Of a stretch of DNA of 64,000 nt, positions 24,601 through 37,195 are shown piece by piece; the stretch's first letter is position 1, and the number at the start of each line of letters is the position of its first letter. The DNA lies in the NCBI RefSeq assembly GCF_041296385.1, contig NC_091014.1:52222078-52286077 (forward strand). Reading direction: 5' to 3'. The position numbers and the translations under genes are program-made. The notes under the pieces were generated by a model that searched no databases, was not told the origin of the DNA, and saw nothing but the letters and a program-made list of their open reading frames with translations. Origin of the DNA: Aphelocoma coerulescens. Its lineage: Eukaryota; Chordata; Aves; Passeriformes; Corvidae.

Positions 24601-25019
24601 AATGGTGGTGTGACACGTTAGGACAGTCAGGCTGCATGAATCCCTGAAAATATTTAGCAGTGGTTTTAATCCCAAAATCCAGCACATCTGCAGGGCTTTG
24701 GTGCAGCTGTCCAGAGTAGCTTGGGGAGTTGGGGAAGCAGTGGGTGTTTATTCTGGATCCAGTTCCTGCAGGGAGCTGTGCCTCAATCCCTCCCTCCGCA
24801 GCCAGGAGGACAGGGGAGTGTAGATCACTGCCTGCATTCTGAAGTCTTTGGGAAAGAGCTACCAGAGCCTCAAAGACTAGAGTCTTCAAAGCTTTACTTC
24901 TTCTAATTGGAATTCCCTGCTAGTTCCCTGCTTGCATTTTTCCTACTTTCCCACAAACCTGACATTCAGGTGAAGACCAGAGGCCTTCATCCTGACTCCA
25001 GCCAAGCCTAGCCTGCTTG

Positions 25020-25470
25020 AGGGAAGCGGGAGCGAAGCCCCAGGCCAGGCACACATCAGGGAGCATGTCAGGCGGCGGCGGCTTTCCATCCCTGCCGGCA
25101 TGGGCGCCCCTCAGGCCGGTGAACCATCTCAGCCTTGTGTAGAAACCGCAGGTCCCATGGCCCCTCCCCTAATCCTATGCGGTGCAAAATCCACCCTGGC
25201 CTGTTGGGTGTGAAGTTCACCTTTCCTTCTCACAGCCCCGAGCTTCCCGCACCCCCCTCTGCCTCCCTGCCCACTCCTCAATCGCTGCCGCCGCCCAGCC
25301 CCCGGTGGTTCTGTCCTTGCCGACCTCCTGGCCGGCCCGGAGCTGCGGACACGGCCCCGAGGGCTGTCTGGTGCTGCCACCTTAAGGCTCTGAATTCGTA
25401 TTCCAGCAAAACCCGTGCGCTACTTCCCTGGGGACAGAGGGTGAGGAGCCGGGAACTGGCCAAAGGCCAC
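25020..25470. promoter_or_regulatory. Isolated CpG-rich patch in the intergenic region
   Basis: A GC-rich, CpG-dense segment, with GGCGGCGGCGGC near 25070-25081 and many CG pairs to about 25460, stands out from AT-rich flanks. Open frames on both strands across it are the usual by-product of GC richness. It could be an unannotated promoter (for example of a non-coding RNA), an enhancer-type CpG island, or a decayed exon. No splice structure or protein similarity is visible. Confidence 0.4.
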
Positions 25471-28400
25471 CCGTAGCAGCTGAAGGATGACATGAAACCC
25501 TTACCCTGCTCTCGCTGAGCCCTGTGGCTGCTCCACCACTCATGGGAAAGTATAGCGGGATTTCACACAAGTTTTTGCCTGCTCCTCCTGATTTTGCAGT
25601 TTATGAGAAACCATCGTTTGTAATCTGTAGGGCGGAGTCAGAGCAGATGAGGCAGAAGATGAGTTTCTCAGAGGAGGCTTTTACAGCTTTCTGGCAGGGA
25701 TGGCAGCCCTGCTGCCCGCCTGCTGCCCCTGTGGAGAGAGAGGGCTTGACGCTTGTTTTCATCGGCTCTCAGCAGCAAATGAGAGGCGCGAATTCATTTG
25801 CACTCGGAATGCTCTTTGGTGGAAAATTTGGTGGTCGTTAGTTGGCTGATTGTGTGATTTGCAGCCTTTCCTTTCCCATTGTGCTTCCAGCTGAAAATTT
25901 CTGTGCTCTGTGACACTGAGAGGGGGCACCTCTGACCTGAGAGTCTGATGCCACTTTCCCAGAGCAACCAGCCAGGAGAAGACAGCGAGATCAGTGGCAG
26001 CTCTCACACTCACAGCAGAGACCACGGATGTCAGCTTGGCTGGTGCTGGCAGCTTTTCCCTCTACTGCTGTTCCCTCCAGCAGCACAAGCAGCAAGGCGT
26101 GCTTGTAGGGACCCATGTGAATTCTGTTCCCACAGGTGCATGCAGGTGGTAGGATCCTTGTGCCACAAAGCTGTCAGCACAGGAGGTGCCCTTCACTATC
26201 AAAAGACTTGCCCGGGAAAACAGGTAGCTATTAGAAATAGCTGCTGATTTTTAATTCTGAGTGCAAAGGTTATGCCACGTATTAGGCCTTAGTTCAAAAC
26301 ACAGTGAACACAAATCAAAAAGCTTTTGATTCTGAAATAGGCAGTACAGCGTGATTAAGTAAATAAAGGAATTGAAGATTTTTATTAGGCCTTTCCCTCT
26401 TCCTGCATATGAGCCAATATGTTTTATCCTGGAGTAGCACAAGTGAGAAAGGAGCTGCAGAAGGGCATTAACTCACATACGCAGTGCCTGTGTTCAGTCC
26501 ATAGGAGAACTAAGGTTTGTCACCTCCATCTGTGACATGGCTTTGAAAACTTTCAGGTTTTTGTGGTTCTTTAAGCAACCCAGCATAAAGTTTTAAAGTG
26601 TTATTACCTCAAAAGCATTCATTTTTCATGGCTAGCTCAGCCCTGCATGTTGCTGGTGCTCACCTGCTGAGCTGCAGGTGCCAGGCCACACAGCCATTCC
26701 CAGGGAACCTGGGATTCAGCAGGTTTAGGAAGCTGTTGCTTCTCTGCAGGTGGGGAAGCTGGTTATGTGAAGGAGCTTGCTGTTCTGCCATCAGAAGGAA
26801 AGGAGCAGACCCTAACACCTCCCAGGGCATTTCTCTACCACTCACCAGCTGCAGGGCAGTGTGATGTCTTTCAGCATCCATCCGGTCTTAAAAATCACAA
26901 GAATACTTTCCTTCTCAGTTTCCCTTGCAGCCACTACCTTTGATCCTTCCTTCTCCTGTGGAAAGACCACTGCTCACAGATACCTCCTGAGTAAAAGAAG
27001 GTATTTTTGTTGACACAAAACCACAATTGCAAATGAGCACAGAAAAATAAGCTTGTTATGTATGGTTGCTATGAAAGTGTAGCAAGTACTATTGGCAAAA
27101 GTAACCTACAGATCATTTGGGATGGAGCTCCAAAGGTAACTAACAAACTGAAAGCCCAGTAGTAAGATCTTGCCTGCACTTCCGTAATTTCTAATTTCTA
27201 TTTCACTCCATATGCTCCCACTGTTATTAATTCATCTGTCAGCACAACTGAGCCAATATTTCAAATCAAAAGTTATTTGAGGGTTTTCTATTCGGAAGAG
27301 AAATATAAAATACACATTCTGAGTTCCAATGCACATTCGGATTTGTGAAGCATAAACTATCATTGGGAGCATCACGCAGAAATCAAATATAAACAACCCA
27401 TTTCACTGTCATAGTAACACACAGCAATCTTCTGTTTCCAGCACACTGAGAAAAACTTCTAAATGCTGACTTGTATTCAAGTCATTGTTTATCCTGACGG
27501 AAAAAGTGCAGATAAAACCATGAAAAATTGTTAATGAGAGCTTGATGCTGCATTATTTATGAAAATAGGAAAATAATAAACTCTGTACCCTAGCAAGCAT
27601 ACTATTCTCTCAGAAATTATTAACAGAGGGTTTAGATCATCAAAATTGTATGTTTGAGTATTTTCAGTTTAGAAATTAGTATTTTCAGTTTAGAGCATTA
27701 ATATCATCTGGATAAAAAGTGCTGGGATATATGCACATTTTATTTTTGACATTATAGTTTTACTTTATTTTTTGGTATTAAAGTCTTAATGGAATCACAT
27801 TAAGTTTTTCTGCTCATCATCTTCCACCTTGATGGACTCTCAGGAGCAGGGAGGAGCTGGGCAAAGGGCAGAATTTGGGAGATTGTGACTTGCTTGACAG
27901 AACTATTGTCAATTTGTGCCCTGTGAGCAGCAGCCCCATCCTGTTCTGCAGTTAAGCCTGGCCTGTCACTACCCAGTGCCTTTGCCAGTGACAGACTGCT
28001 GTCCAGACCACGTTGTCTTTCCCACTGCTTTCCTCCTCCCCTTGGATTTCTTTACCAGTCACTACTTGGTCTTGTCATTAACTTCTGTCCCTAAAAGCTC
28101 TTTGTGTGCCTGTGAGTAAGACAGGAGCATTAATACTGTTGGAATTTGTGCTGGTTTTTTAGTGACCAAAGCCAGAGGTGTGCATTGTTTTCCAGAGATT
28201 GCTGGGAGAATCTGGCAATGGTTTGTAGTGCCTGGAGAAGTACCCGTTGTCATCCTGCTGTCACATGTGCCCAGCACGGTGTGCCCAATCCGCAGGGACC
28301 TCCCACTGCCCGCGAGCGAGTGCTCGGCCACGCAGCACCGAATGCCTGAGCTTCGGGCTGTGCGAGGTTACTAATTAGCTACTGCAATCATCCGAGTTCG

Positions 28401-29690
28401 TGCAAGTGCACTGAACCTGCGTTCACTGTCTTTTAAGCTCAGGAAAAATTGAAGTATCACTTCTGCCTGCAAGGTTTTTGCTACCCTTTGCTGCGAAGGG
28501 TGGGTTGCCCCTCTCACATTGGCAGTCTGAGCCCAGGTGGGCAAAAGTGAGGTCGTGGTTTGCTCAGGCAGGTACTCGTGTTTGATGTCCTGTGCCTTAG
28601 TTCCCCTACAGTTTAGTCTCAAACTCACGGGGAGCAGATACCTGTTACCCTTCCTCTGTAGAGACTGGCACAGCAGGGCCTCAGACTCGGCACCGCTCTA
28701 CTCTTTCTGTAGAATCCGCTGCATCTGCCAGCCCTGGCCTAAGGGAAATACACAAAAAGACAGAGTTTGAGAGGGGCGTGTCTGCACACCTTGTCACACG
28801 GTGTCACACAGGGACAGCTAACACCAGTTATCCTACACAAACCAGCCGTGCAAATGTGGCAGCATGAGGAGAGAAAATGGGCCCTGAGCTGAGTGAGAGC
28901 ACGTGCTCACAGTGCTGAAAATGTCTGTGTAACTGGAATGGGCAGGAGCTAACAGCGTGCACTGAAAGAAGAGCTGTGCCATCACTGAGCACATGCTTAA
29001 ACAACAAAGTAGATAATGCTCCACTTTCCCAGAACAGGAATATTTTTGGTAAGATTGCTCCAATGGTAAGATTGCTCTTACCACTGGAGCAATCACAGCC
29101 ACCAAGCCAGCAGGAAGGTGATGTGAACAGAGATAGTCACTTTTACCTTATTGACTGTAAGGAAATTGTAACAGCAAGTGTACTTCAGAAGTAATGCCTC
29201 TCTTCATCTCCTCTTTCTGAGATGTGCTGAGAACATGCTGCTCTGACTTCTTTCCTGGGAAGCCAGGAATGTTCAGCAGCCATCAGAAACAGGCTAATGA
29301 GTTTGGAGTGAAAAGAAGAGAATTATTGCTGAAACCTGAAATCTGACTTGCCTATGAGGAGACAGAATCACCCAAGGTTATTCTCCCTGCTCCTGAGAGC
29401 CATAAGCACAGGAGAAAAATGTAATTCTCTTTTTAGCCAGATTAGCTTCCCTTTTTGTTTTGATTCATAAATAACTGAATTGAGGACCTAACTATAAAAA
29501 AGGCAGCATTCCTGACTATCCTTCCAAGGCATGGAAGCAGCAGCAAAATGCTTCCTGTGAAATACTCCCTCTGCCAGAAGAGAAAGATCGTAGCTAGATG
29601 CTTCCTGGAACAAAAGAGAGTCTTCAGCTTAGCTCTTTATCTATTTTAATCTCTATTCTGAGATCTTTGGCAACCTATATCTTTGCTTAG
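25471..29690. other. Intergenic, no supported gene
   Basis: Nothing beyond small unsupported open frames. A small CpG-richer spot lies around 28300-28340. The stretch from 26880 to 27830 is notably AT-rich. Confidence 0.5.
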
Positions 29691-29694
29691 TAAT

Positions 29695-29835
29695 AATTAT
29701 GGTATTGGTGCTCATTAGTGCCCTTTGCACCAAGATTTGTAGATTCTTTATCACAATGGAGTAAACAGCTCCATTAAACACATTTTACAGGTGAGGAAAT
29801 GGAGCTGGCAGCCAGCTGAGTGCTTGCCTCTCAGG
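29695..29835 (+). repeat. MIR-like SINE relic (ancient)
   Basis: Bases from about 29790 (CATTTTACAGGTGAGGAAAT, then GGAGC) match the best-preserved part of the MIR consensus. The preceding bases (TTTATCAC, then a CATTA-type run) fit the MIR upstream region loosely. Only the core is convincing, so the boundaries are approximate. Confidence 0.4.
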
Positions 29836-29937
29836 CACAACTGCTTAGGCTTAGGTTTATGCTTGAGGTTAGGCTTGAGAGAACCACAAAGCCTAGACCT
29901 CCAGGAATGTTGCAACTACAAAAGGCATGCGAAGGGG

Positions 29938-30440
29938 AGCACTTCATGTCATCTCATTACATTTGATTACAGTCACTTCATTTCAGAATTTTCTTTTATT
30001 TCTTTAAATTTAATTTCATTTTATTATAAGCGTACTGTAGTCAGTTTGTTTCACTTTCTTCTCTGATTTCAAGATTTCATTTCCTTTCCTGAAAGGTAGA
30101 ATTTCATTTCAGGAAAGGAAATGAGACCTTGTGATTTCAGTGAGTAGCAATCCGGCAAGCTTCGGTCCATTTCCCTGCACCTCATGTCATCCTGTTTGCT
30201 TTCATTGTTTTCACTTTGTTTCAGAATTCTCTCTTTTTTTTTTTTTTTAGCATTTCATTTCCTCAATTTCTTCTCCTGTCTTTTTGTTTACCTTTCTTCC
30301 CTGATTTCAGGATTTCAATTAGTACAATTTTGGCAAGTTTTGACCCTTTTCCCTGCACCTCATTTCACCTCAGTATATTTCATTGTAGTCACTCCATTTC
30401 CAAATTATCTTTTTTTTTTTTTTTTTAATTGCATTTTATT
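29938..30440 (+). repeat. Degenerate tandem repeat, about 180-240 bp unit, T/TTTCA-rich
   Basis: Three imperfect copies begin near 29938, 30177 and 30355, the last one truncated. Shared landmarks in order are GCACTTCATGTCATCTCA / GCACCTCATGTCAT / GCACCTCATTTCAC, then a CATTTCAGAATT-like block, then T runs, then TTTCCCTGCACC at the copy junctions. The region is dense in ATTTCA words and contains T16-like runs at about 30233-30249 and 30411-30426. Confidence 0.65.
30077..30124. repeat. Perfect 18-bp inverted repeat with 12-nt loop
   Basis: The left arm is 30077-30094 and the right arm 30107-30124. The arms are exactly reverse-complementary around the loop 30095-30106. The hairpin lies in the first unit of the tandem repeat and is absent from the other units. 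Confidence 0.85.
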
Positions 30441-32200
30441 TGATCATATGTCCTTTCCAGAGTGCTTGTATTAGCCTTTTTCCATCTTCTGCGTGTTGGG
30501 TTCATGAACATTGCTGTGGGAAAGTCAGTGCTGGGATACATCGTGCTCTTTCCTTACAAAATACTAATATTTAAAACAAGTATTCAATATTTCCCTGACA
30601 GTTATGACAAAGCCCAGCTCTGTGCCCTGGCATGGCAGTGTTGTTCTCCTGGCAACTTCAGAATCCTTAAATAGAAGAGTCGTACCGGATCACATTCACA
30701 GAATAGGAAATTATTTCTGCCAGGTTAATTAAAGCCATTAAAAACACAGAAAACAATTAGAATCTTAAAATGCCTTCTTTATTGATCCAGGTCTCAGAGA
30801 AAGTATGTTTCAACAGCAATCTGCTGTTTGCAAAACAGAAGTTTTATATTACTGTCTGAATTTTCCATTATGTACATGAATTTGTAGGCTTCATACACAA
30901 ATTCGTAGATAGGAAAGCTGTTAAAGGTTTACTATCTTTTGATATTAAATGACACAATTTAAATATGCAAAAATCACAACCAGAGCATCTCCAACTGAAG
31001 AAGTTTAGGAAAAATATAAGCACATGAAATTATTGTTAACTGAGCCATGTCATAGCTCAGTGTCACAGGGCAAATAAACAGCAGAAATGAAACCAAGATG
31101 CTTTTGTCTGTCTGGCTTCCAAAACATGGATTTAATCACACCATTATTTCCAAAGATGTCCGTTGATCTCACACTTTAGGAAAGTAGGATGAGTTTTCCT
31201 GGATGGACTTAAATGCATCTCTTAAGGAAAAAAATTAATAACGGGGTTTTAGCCAGTAGCTGTGTCCAAAATTCCCCAGGATGCTCTCGTTAGAGCAGAG
31301 AAATACCCCAAGGTATCAGTATTAAAGCAAAAATGAAAAGGAATATATTCACAGTTCCTGAGAAGCTTAAAAAGCAGGAAACCAAAACCAGCAGCTGAGA
31401 GAAATCAACAGCCTATGATATGGGGGGCGTAAGCCATATTTTTCTGACAGTTTCACAAGAGAGTGTGAGTCAAGGCAACTGCTGCCAGTCATCTTCCGAA
31501 TGAGCAGGCATCTTCCCAGAGCTCAGACACATCACAGAGGTTTAATGGAATCTTCAGGAGGCATTTTGGACCAGTGCTAGAACCACAACCTGTGCAAAGC
31601 AGCACCTCGATTCATTACCTCCCCACACTGGGCTTAGAAATTGCGCATGCTGAGCTCTGTTTGGCCAACTCAGATTGAAGTAACACTGGGAGCATTTTAG
31701 CCTGTGAGAGAACCTGAATTTGGCAATTAAAACCAAGCCAGCTTGTTTTGATCTCTGCTTAACCCCTGTTAAAATGACGAGGATGCTGTGGTTAGGGCCC
31801 ATAAATACCCTGGGCTTGCTGAACTGGTGAAACCCTTGCTGGGCAGTGTCACATGTATGTGTGAGCTCAGTCCTGGATCATCTCAAGCTCTGTGAAATGT
31901 CAAGTCAAAATAAAGCCATTCTTCTCTTATCATTTTGTTTTTTCAGCCCTTGCTGTCCAAGTCTTTTCTAGGGGTGACTTCATCTCAGTGGCTGCTTTAT
32001 TCATCCAGCTGTTGATGCTTGCAGCAACTGCACAGCTCACTCTGCCAAAGTGCTCAGAGCATCACTGGAGCCCATCTCTTTGACATCTTCCAGCACCAGC
32101 ACAGAGTTGTCTCTCTGGGGCGAACGATGGGGCCCAAGACATGCGTTGCTTTTGGTACCAAGTTCAGAGTCATTGCTCTTTCAGGGCAAGGGACATGTAT
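30441..32200. other. Intergenic, no supported gene
   Basis: AT-rich sequence without a recognisable gene, RNA or repeat family. Confidence 0.5.
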
Positions 32201-32201
32201 G

Positions 32202-32281
32202 GGGATGGGATGGGATGGGATGGGATGGGATGGGATGGGATGGGATGGGATGGGATGGGATGGGATGGGATGGGATGGGAT
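32202..32281 (+). repeat. (GGGAT)16 microsatellite
   Basis: Sixteen perfect GGGAT units. All three plus-strand frames are open through it and give WDGMG-type peptides, which are artefacts of the repeat. Confidence 0.95.
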
Positions 32282-35189
32282 GGGGCGGAATGGCAGGGGA
32301 AGGGATGGATGAAAGAAGTAAGTTCAACTACAACTCACTTTGGTGATATGTGAACTGGTGTGATTGATATAGGAAAAAGGGTAGGAAGCCATGGGGAATT
32401 TAAGGAAGAAAAGCCTGAAGAACAGATTTCTTTGCAATGTGGGAAGGCTGGCAGTAAGTCATAGTAACAGTAACTATGAAAGACTTGGCTATTTCAGTTC
32501 TGCTGACTGCTTTATTATGAACAAGCTGTTAGCACAGTCCATCTTAAGGCTGTAGAAGTACTTCCAGTGTTTAAAAGCCCCATCTGAAGGCCAAGAAAGT
32601 CACAATGAACCAGATGAGACTAAAATTTCCTGAGCTGGGGTTGTGCTTCAGGCTAAATTTGTTTGGGAACATTCAACCAAAAAAATTTTAATCCCTTTCT
32701 AATGGCTGACATCATTCTTAAAAATCCATTGTTTATCTGACCTTCTCCTAACCCGTTAGAAAAATTTCTGGTGATATTTTCCTTTCTCAGTTTAATGCTT
32801 TGAAGCATTACACACAAAATTTGGCAGGAGGCAGCTTTCTGTTAGGAAGACACATTGCACCAGCTCTCTAAAACTGTGCTCAAACTTGGCTACATTACAA
32901 GCCCTTGAAAACCCAGTTTGCGTGCGCTTGATAGAGCTCTCGGTTTTTCATCTAAAATCCCCTGAGATGTCTGAGCAGAGCAGGTGGTGGTTATTGCCAG
33001 CTGCCAGGGGCTGCTAAGGGTGAATGAAAAGTGGGAAGCTGGTCTCTGCCATGCACCCTCCAGCACCAAAATGGTCAGGGGGAGGAGGCCATCTGAGTGA
33101 AGGCAAAACAGGCAAAGGAGAGATTGTGGGCTGAAAAAAGGAAGTGGAGGAAGGATCAAAAAAAAGTCTGGGACTAGGTGGGAGACTGTTTTCTGGGCTT
33201 AGAAGAGGCCACCGAAGAGGAAAGGTTTCTGGGATCTTCATCAGCCCCAGCTCTGCTGTAGCCTGAGAGATGGACAGCCAGGGAATGAGAGCAGCAGGCT
33301 TCACACTAACCAGTGTTGTTCCAAGAGGCTTTGCTCTTCCAGAATGACAAAATTGCTGAGGTTTGTGTCCATCTACATCTGAGGTGTTAAGGGGAAAGCA
33401 GTCAGCCTGCTGGGATTTGGATGAAAAATTTCTGAAAGCTCATGGAAATATTCATGCTATGTGACCAATGCTTCCTGGCTGGCTCCAGGCTTGAAGCAAA
33501 GAGGGAGGGAAGGAAGAGTGTTTCTTTGGCCGTTGGAAGGGTTTCATCCTACCTCTGTGCAGAGAGCAGTATGTGATGCTGAGTACTTACTAAAACAGCA
33601 GGTTTCATAAACAGGCACTAATCTGTGACCTCCATGTCCGGGGTGCCAAAGCTGTGATCCTGCAGGAAGACCCACAGAAGATGCTTGCAGCCTCAGCTGG
33701 CAGCTGGGCATGGGCCATGGAAGGCTGTGTGTGGTACCTCCTAGACTTTCTCTCGGGTACCAACACTTAGAAGGCCATTTGCCTCCACTGGTGACATCTC
33801 AGAGGGCTGCTTTGAGTACGAATGCCTGCCTGCTCCTCACCCATGCAGGCACTGAGGAGCACTGTGGAAAAGCCCATCTAAACCACCTTTATGGGCAGGG
33901 TGTGAACAGTAGGTGGCAAAATAAACTTTGAAGATAAATGCTGTAATTAAAACCAGATTAGTGAGTGATCATCATCTATTCTGTGCACTGAATAAATGGA
34001 GAGTCCTTCAAAAAAGAAATACAGCATGCAATTATAATTAAATATGATCCTATGGGCAATATGGACAAAAAGTCTCAACTAAAATTGCCTAAAAAAAAAA
34101 AAAAAGGCAACTCCTGCATTATCTTACTTCTGGATGCTTTGTTTTGCAATATTAATAGGTTTTTTTCTTAAAGCTGCCTTTCTGTTTGTATTTCAGTGTC
34201 TTCAGTCAAAGAACAGTGATGTCTGCATGCAACTTCTGTAATTTCACTTAGCTCGTCTCTAAATTGACTGTGCACAGTCAAAGACATGCACCCAGCACAG
34301 CAGGGCAGCTAGCTGAAATTAATATGTATGGATTTGGAGGGTTTTTTCCCTGACTTGAAAATTGCTCAAAATATTACTTTATTGAAAAGAAATGCAAATG
34401 AACATCTTCCATTCTTCAGAAGAATAATTACTCTTTTCTCTTTCTCTCTGTCAGAAAGAGATTTGTTGTCTGTTGTTTCTTTGCTGGCTTTGAAAACTGT
34501 TCTTTTGAAATTACGAAGCTATAGCACTTGTTCCAGTCCTTTGCAGGACTGGCAGTCCATGCTACTAGCCAAAAGTGGAGGAGCTGTCAGGTTTGCAGGA
34601 AAGGATCATTTACCAAGTGACCTTTTGGAAAGATGTCAATTGGGAAGTCAGTGTCAGTGTCGGGGTTTTTTTTTTAGCTGATGCATTTCTCAGGTTGCAG
34701 CTTTATCACTTTATGTCAAGGCTGAGCCACAGGAAGCAGAGTAGCTGGAGAGTTCCTATTCTGATGGCCTTCCAGAGTGATGTTCATTAAAATTAAATCC
34801 ACTTCCTGAATTCTGATCAGCCATCCTTGTTAGAGCCCACAGGTGAATGATGGGAGTCCAACAGCCTTTGGTTCTAGCCAAGGTAAGCAAAACTGAAAGG
34901 AGCTAGGTGGATATTTTTCAGCTGAAGTTCATAAAGGTCGAGCTCAAAATAAACTGAAACAGGCAAGGTAACTTCCTTTTACGGGTGGGGTGATCAGGAA
35001 ATGTCCACTGACATTCTTGGGACCACATTTCCCATCTTTTCACTGTCATCTGAGTGCATGGGTCATGAAAATCAATGTGGGAGGAAGCCCTTGATCATCT
35101 TTTATCATTCAACATCTCCTGCTCAAGTCAGCCCACTGAGCAGAGAACTGTTGCAGCTCTGTCTCCACAGACCTCACAGTGTTTGAAAC
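32282..35189. other. Intergenic, no supported gene
   Basis: No gene or named repeat recognised. It contains an A-run at 34091-34105. Open frames of up to 117 codons (34328-34681) have no supporting features. Confidence 0.5.
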
Positions 35190-36280
35190 GTGGGGGGTAC
35201 TCAAAAGCCAATAAACTCCCAGCCTAGACTTGCCAAGAGTGCTCTCTGTCCCATCTGCCACGTTGTTAATAACCTAAACTTTGTCAGCCCCAGTACAGAT
35301 ACCTAAGGGACGTCACTAGTGATCATCCACCAGCTGGACTCTGTACTCTTGATCCCACTTCTTTCAGCCCCACAATCTGAGCAATTATCCACCTACTTTA
35401 TCATCTACCTTGGCAGTCTGTATGTCATTGATTTACCTACCAGGATACTGTAGAAAATGGTGTTCAAGGCTTTACAATGTCAAGGAAATAAATGAGATGC
35501 ACTGATCTTATGCTTTGAGGAGGCTGCCCTTGAAGAACAACTAGCTCTTCTGGACCCCTTCACTCTCCAGGGCAGCTCTCTTTGGGATCCTGACAAGGAA
35601 ATCCCTAAATGAAGTGAAACTAAGGACAGTAATGCTGTTTGTACTGCTGATTTCTTGCAGGATTTAGTATTTCACAGTTTCATGGTTGCTGCAGGCAAAG
35701 TTACCCTTGACCATCATATCCTGAACCAGTTCTTCTTATTTTGTGAACAGCGTCTCCTCCAGCTGTCTCATCAATCACCTGTGTCATGAACCTGTCTTAA
35801 GCACGCTTGAGAAACCACCCAGATTGTGCCTGACCATGCAGCCCTTCAGTTAAAGCACACCGTGAGTTAGCCCTAAGGCCTGTGATTGTGTGGGATGGCT
35901 CTACTGACTTTCTCTCCTTTATCAAGAGGTCTGTAGTGAGTGCCTGGCACAACACTGCTCCAAAAGGACCTTTGCTACCTTCTCCTTGTCCACAGGCACT
36001 CAGCTGGCCCATCACCTCTCCCATGGCCAAGTTCTGGGCACTCTTTTACACAGCACACAACCACCCCTCACTGTTTCCAGCCTGTCCTTCCTGAAGACAC
36101 TGTGCCCATCTGTGGCAGCTCTCCAGGCTTGTGAACTATCCTGGCATGTCTCTGTAACTCAAAAGAAATCACAATTCTGCAGTTGTGTGGGGGCTGGTAA
36201 TTCCCCCAGTTGTTTCCCATTCCACATGTTTGTTTACAACTACTTGAGACAAACCCTGAACCCTGAGTCATGGTGGTTTC
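35190..36280 (-). mobile_element. CR1 LINE relic, long but decayed (about 1.1 kb)
   Basis: Read on the plus strand, this is the familiar reverse complement of CR1. Landmarks in order are TTTGTCAGCCCCAGTACAGA, CACTAGTGATCATCCACCAG, GGACTCTGTACTCTTGATCC, GGTCTGTAGTGAGTGCCTGG, and CAGCCTGTCCTTCCTGAAGA. It is full of stops and indels on the element strand. The 178-codon plus-strand open frame at 35986-36522 is mostly antisense to this relic and is not a gene. Confidence 0.75.
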
Positions 36281-37195
36281 AAAACAGGATCCTGCTGTGG
36301 AGACTCCAGCAAGGTAGTAACCTCAGCACACAGACAATGGGCACTGAGGTGCCTCCCCTCCCAGGGGAAGGGGCATTTGAGGCCCTGGCTGCACACCAGC
36401 AGTGCCTGCACAGCGTTTGCAGGTGCATTGCTTTGCAGCCTGAGCTCTCCATCACTGCTGCAGCAATTGCTCCATTAGGAGTTTTTTCCCTGATCATGCT
36501 GAGATCACAGATCAGACTGTGATGGGCTTACTGCTTCATTTTATCTAGAACTGACTGTCCTAAGAGCAAGTTTTATTGATCTCTGATGGCAGAGATGCCA
36601 GGAGCACACAGCTGTGCTGCTTTAGGAAATACTTTGACTAACTCCATAATTGTGTTGGCATTACTGCTGCCCCAAAGGCTGCAAATTTGAGGCCCCTTGT
36701 AATACATGTGATTTCTTCCTTGTAGCTGGCCTGTGCTCTACAAAAGCCAAGGTCATTGTGCTGACTGACATTTGGAGTTTAATAAAAATTATTAATCCTA
36801 GACACATAAATGATTTTTAAAATCTCAGGTGACTGTTTTAGGCTAATTTCTGTAATAAGTGCCTCCTGTAAGGGAATGTTTGACCTAACCTGACCTTTCT
36901 CAAGTTCCAATGGAACTTATCCTTAGCCTGCCAACAGAAACCCAGGTGATCTGTGTTTAGGAGCTACTTCTTCCTTGACTTATCTGTACTAACAAGAAGG
37001 TGATACATATTCAAACAAACTCTTTCCAAACTGCCCCACGAGAACGCAGCAAGACTGGTTGGTTGTTGTGACCTTCTCTTTGGCTGCGAGAGAAGGCACC
37101 CACACACCCAGAGCTCACCCAGCCCTGCCCCACTGAGGGCATCGTTGGCAGGAGCTGCCACTTTCAGCAGGGACAAAGGCCTCTGAGCTCGGGCT
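36281..37195. other. Intergenic, upstream flank of CYP2D
   Basis: No gene or clear repeat. The right end becomes GC-richer just before the purine tract. Confidence 0.4.

Noticed and set aside
25129..25380. Minus-strand 83-codon frame in the orphan CpG patch
   Set aside because: Starts with GTG, not ATG. Its composition is that of random GC-rich sequence.
32019..32353. Three overlapping plus-strand frames with repeated WDGMG
   Set aside because: A pentanucleotide array without stops is open in all three frames. There is no other coding evidence.
35986..36522. 178-codon plus-strand frame
   Set aside because: Mostly antisense to a CR1 relic. No domain and no splice context.
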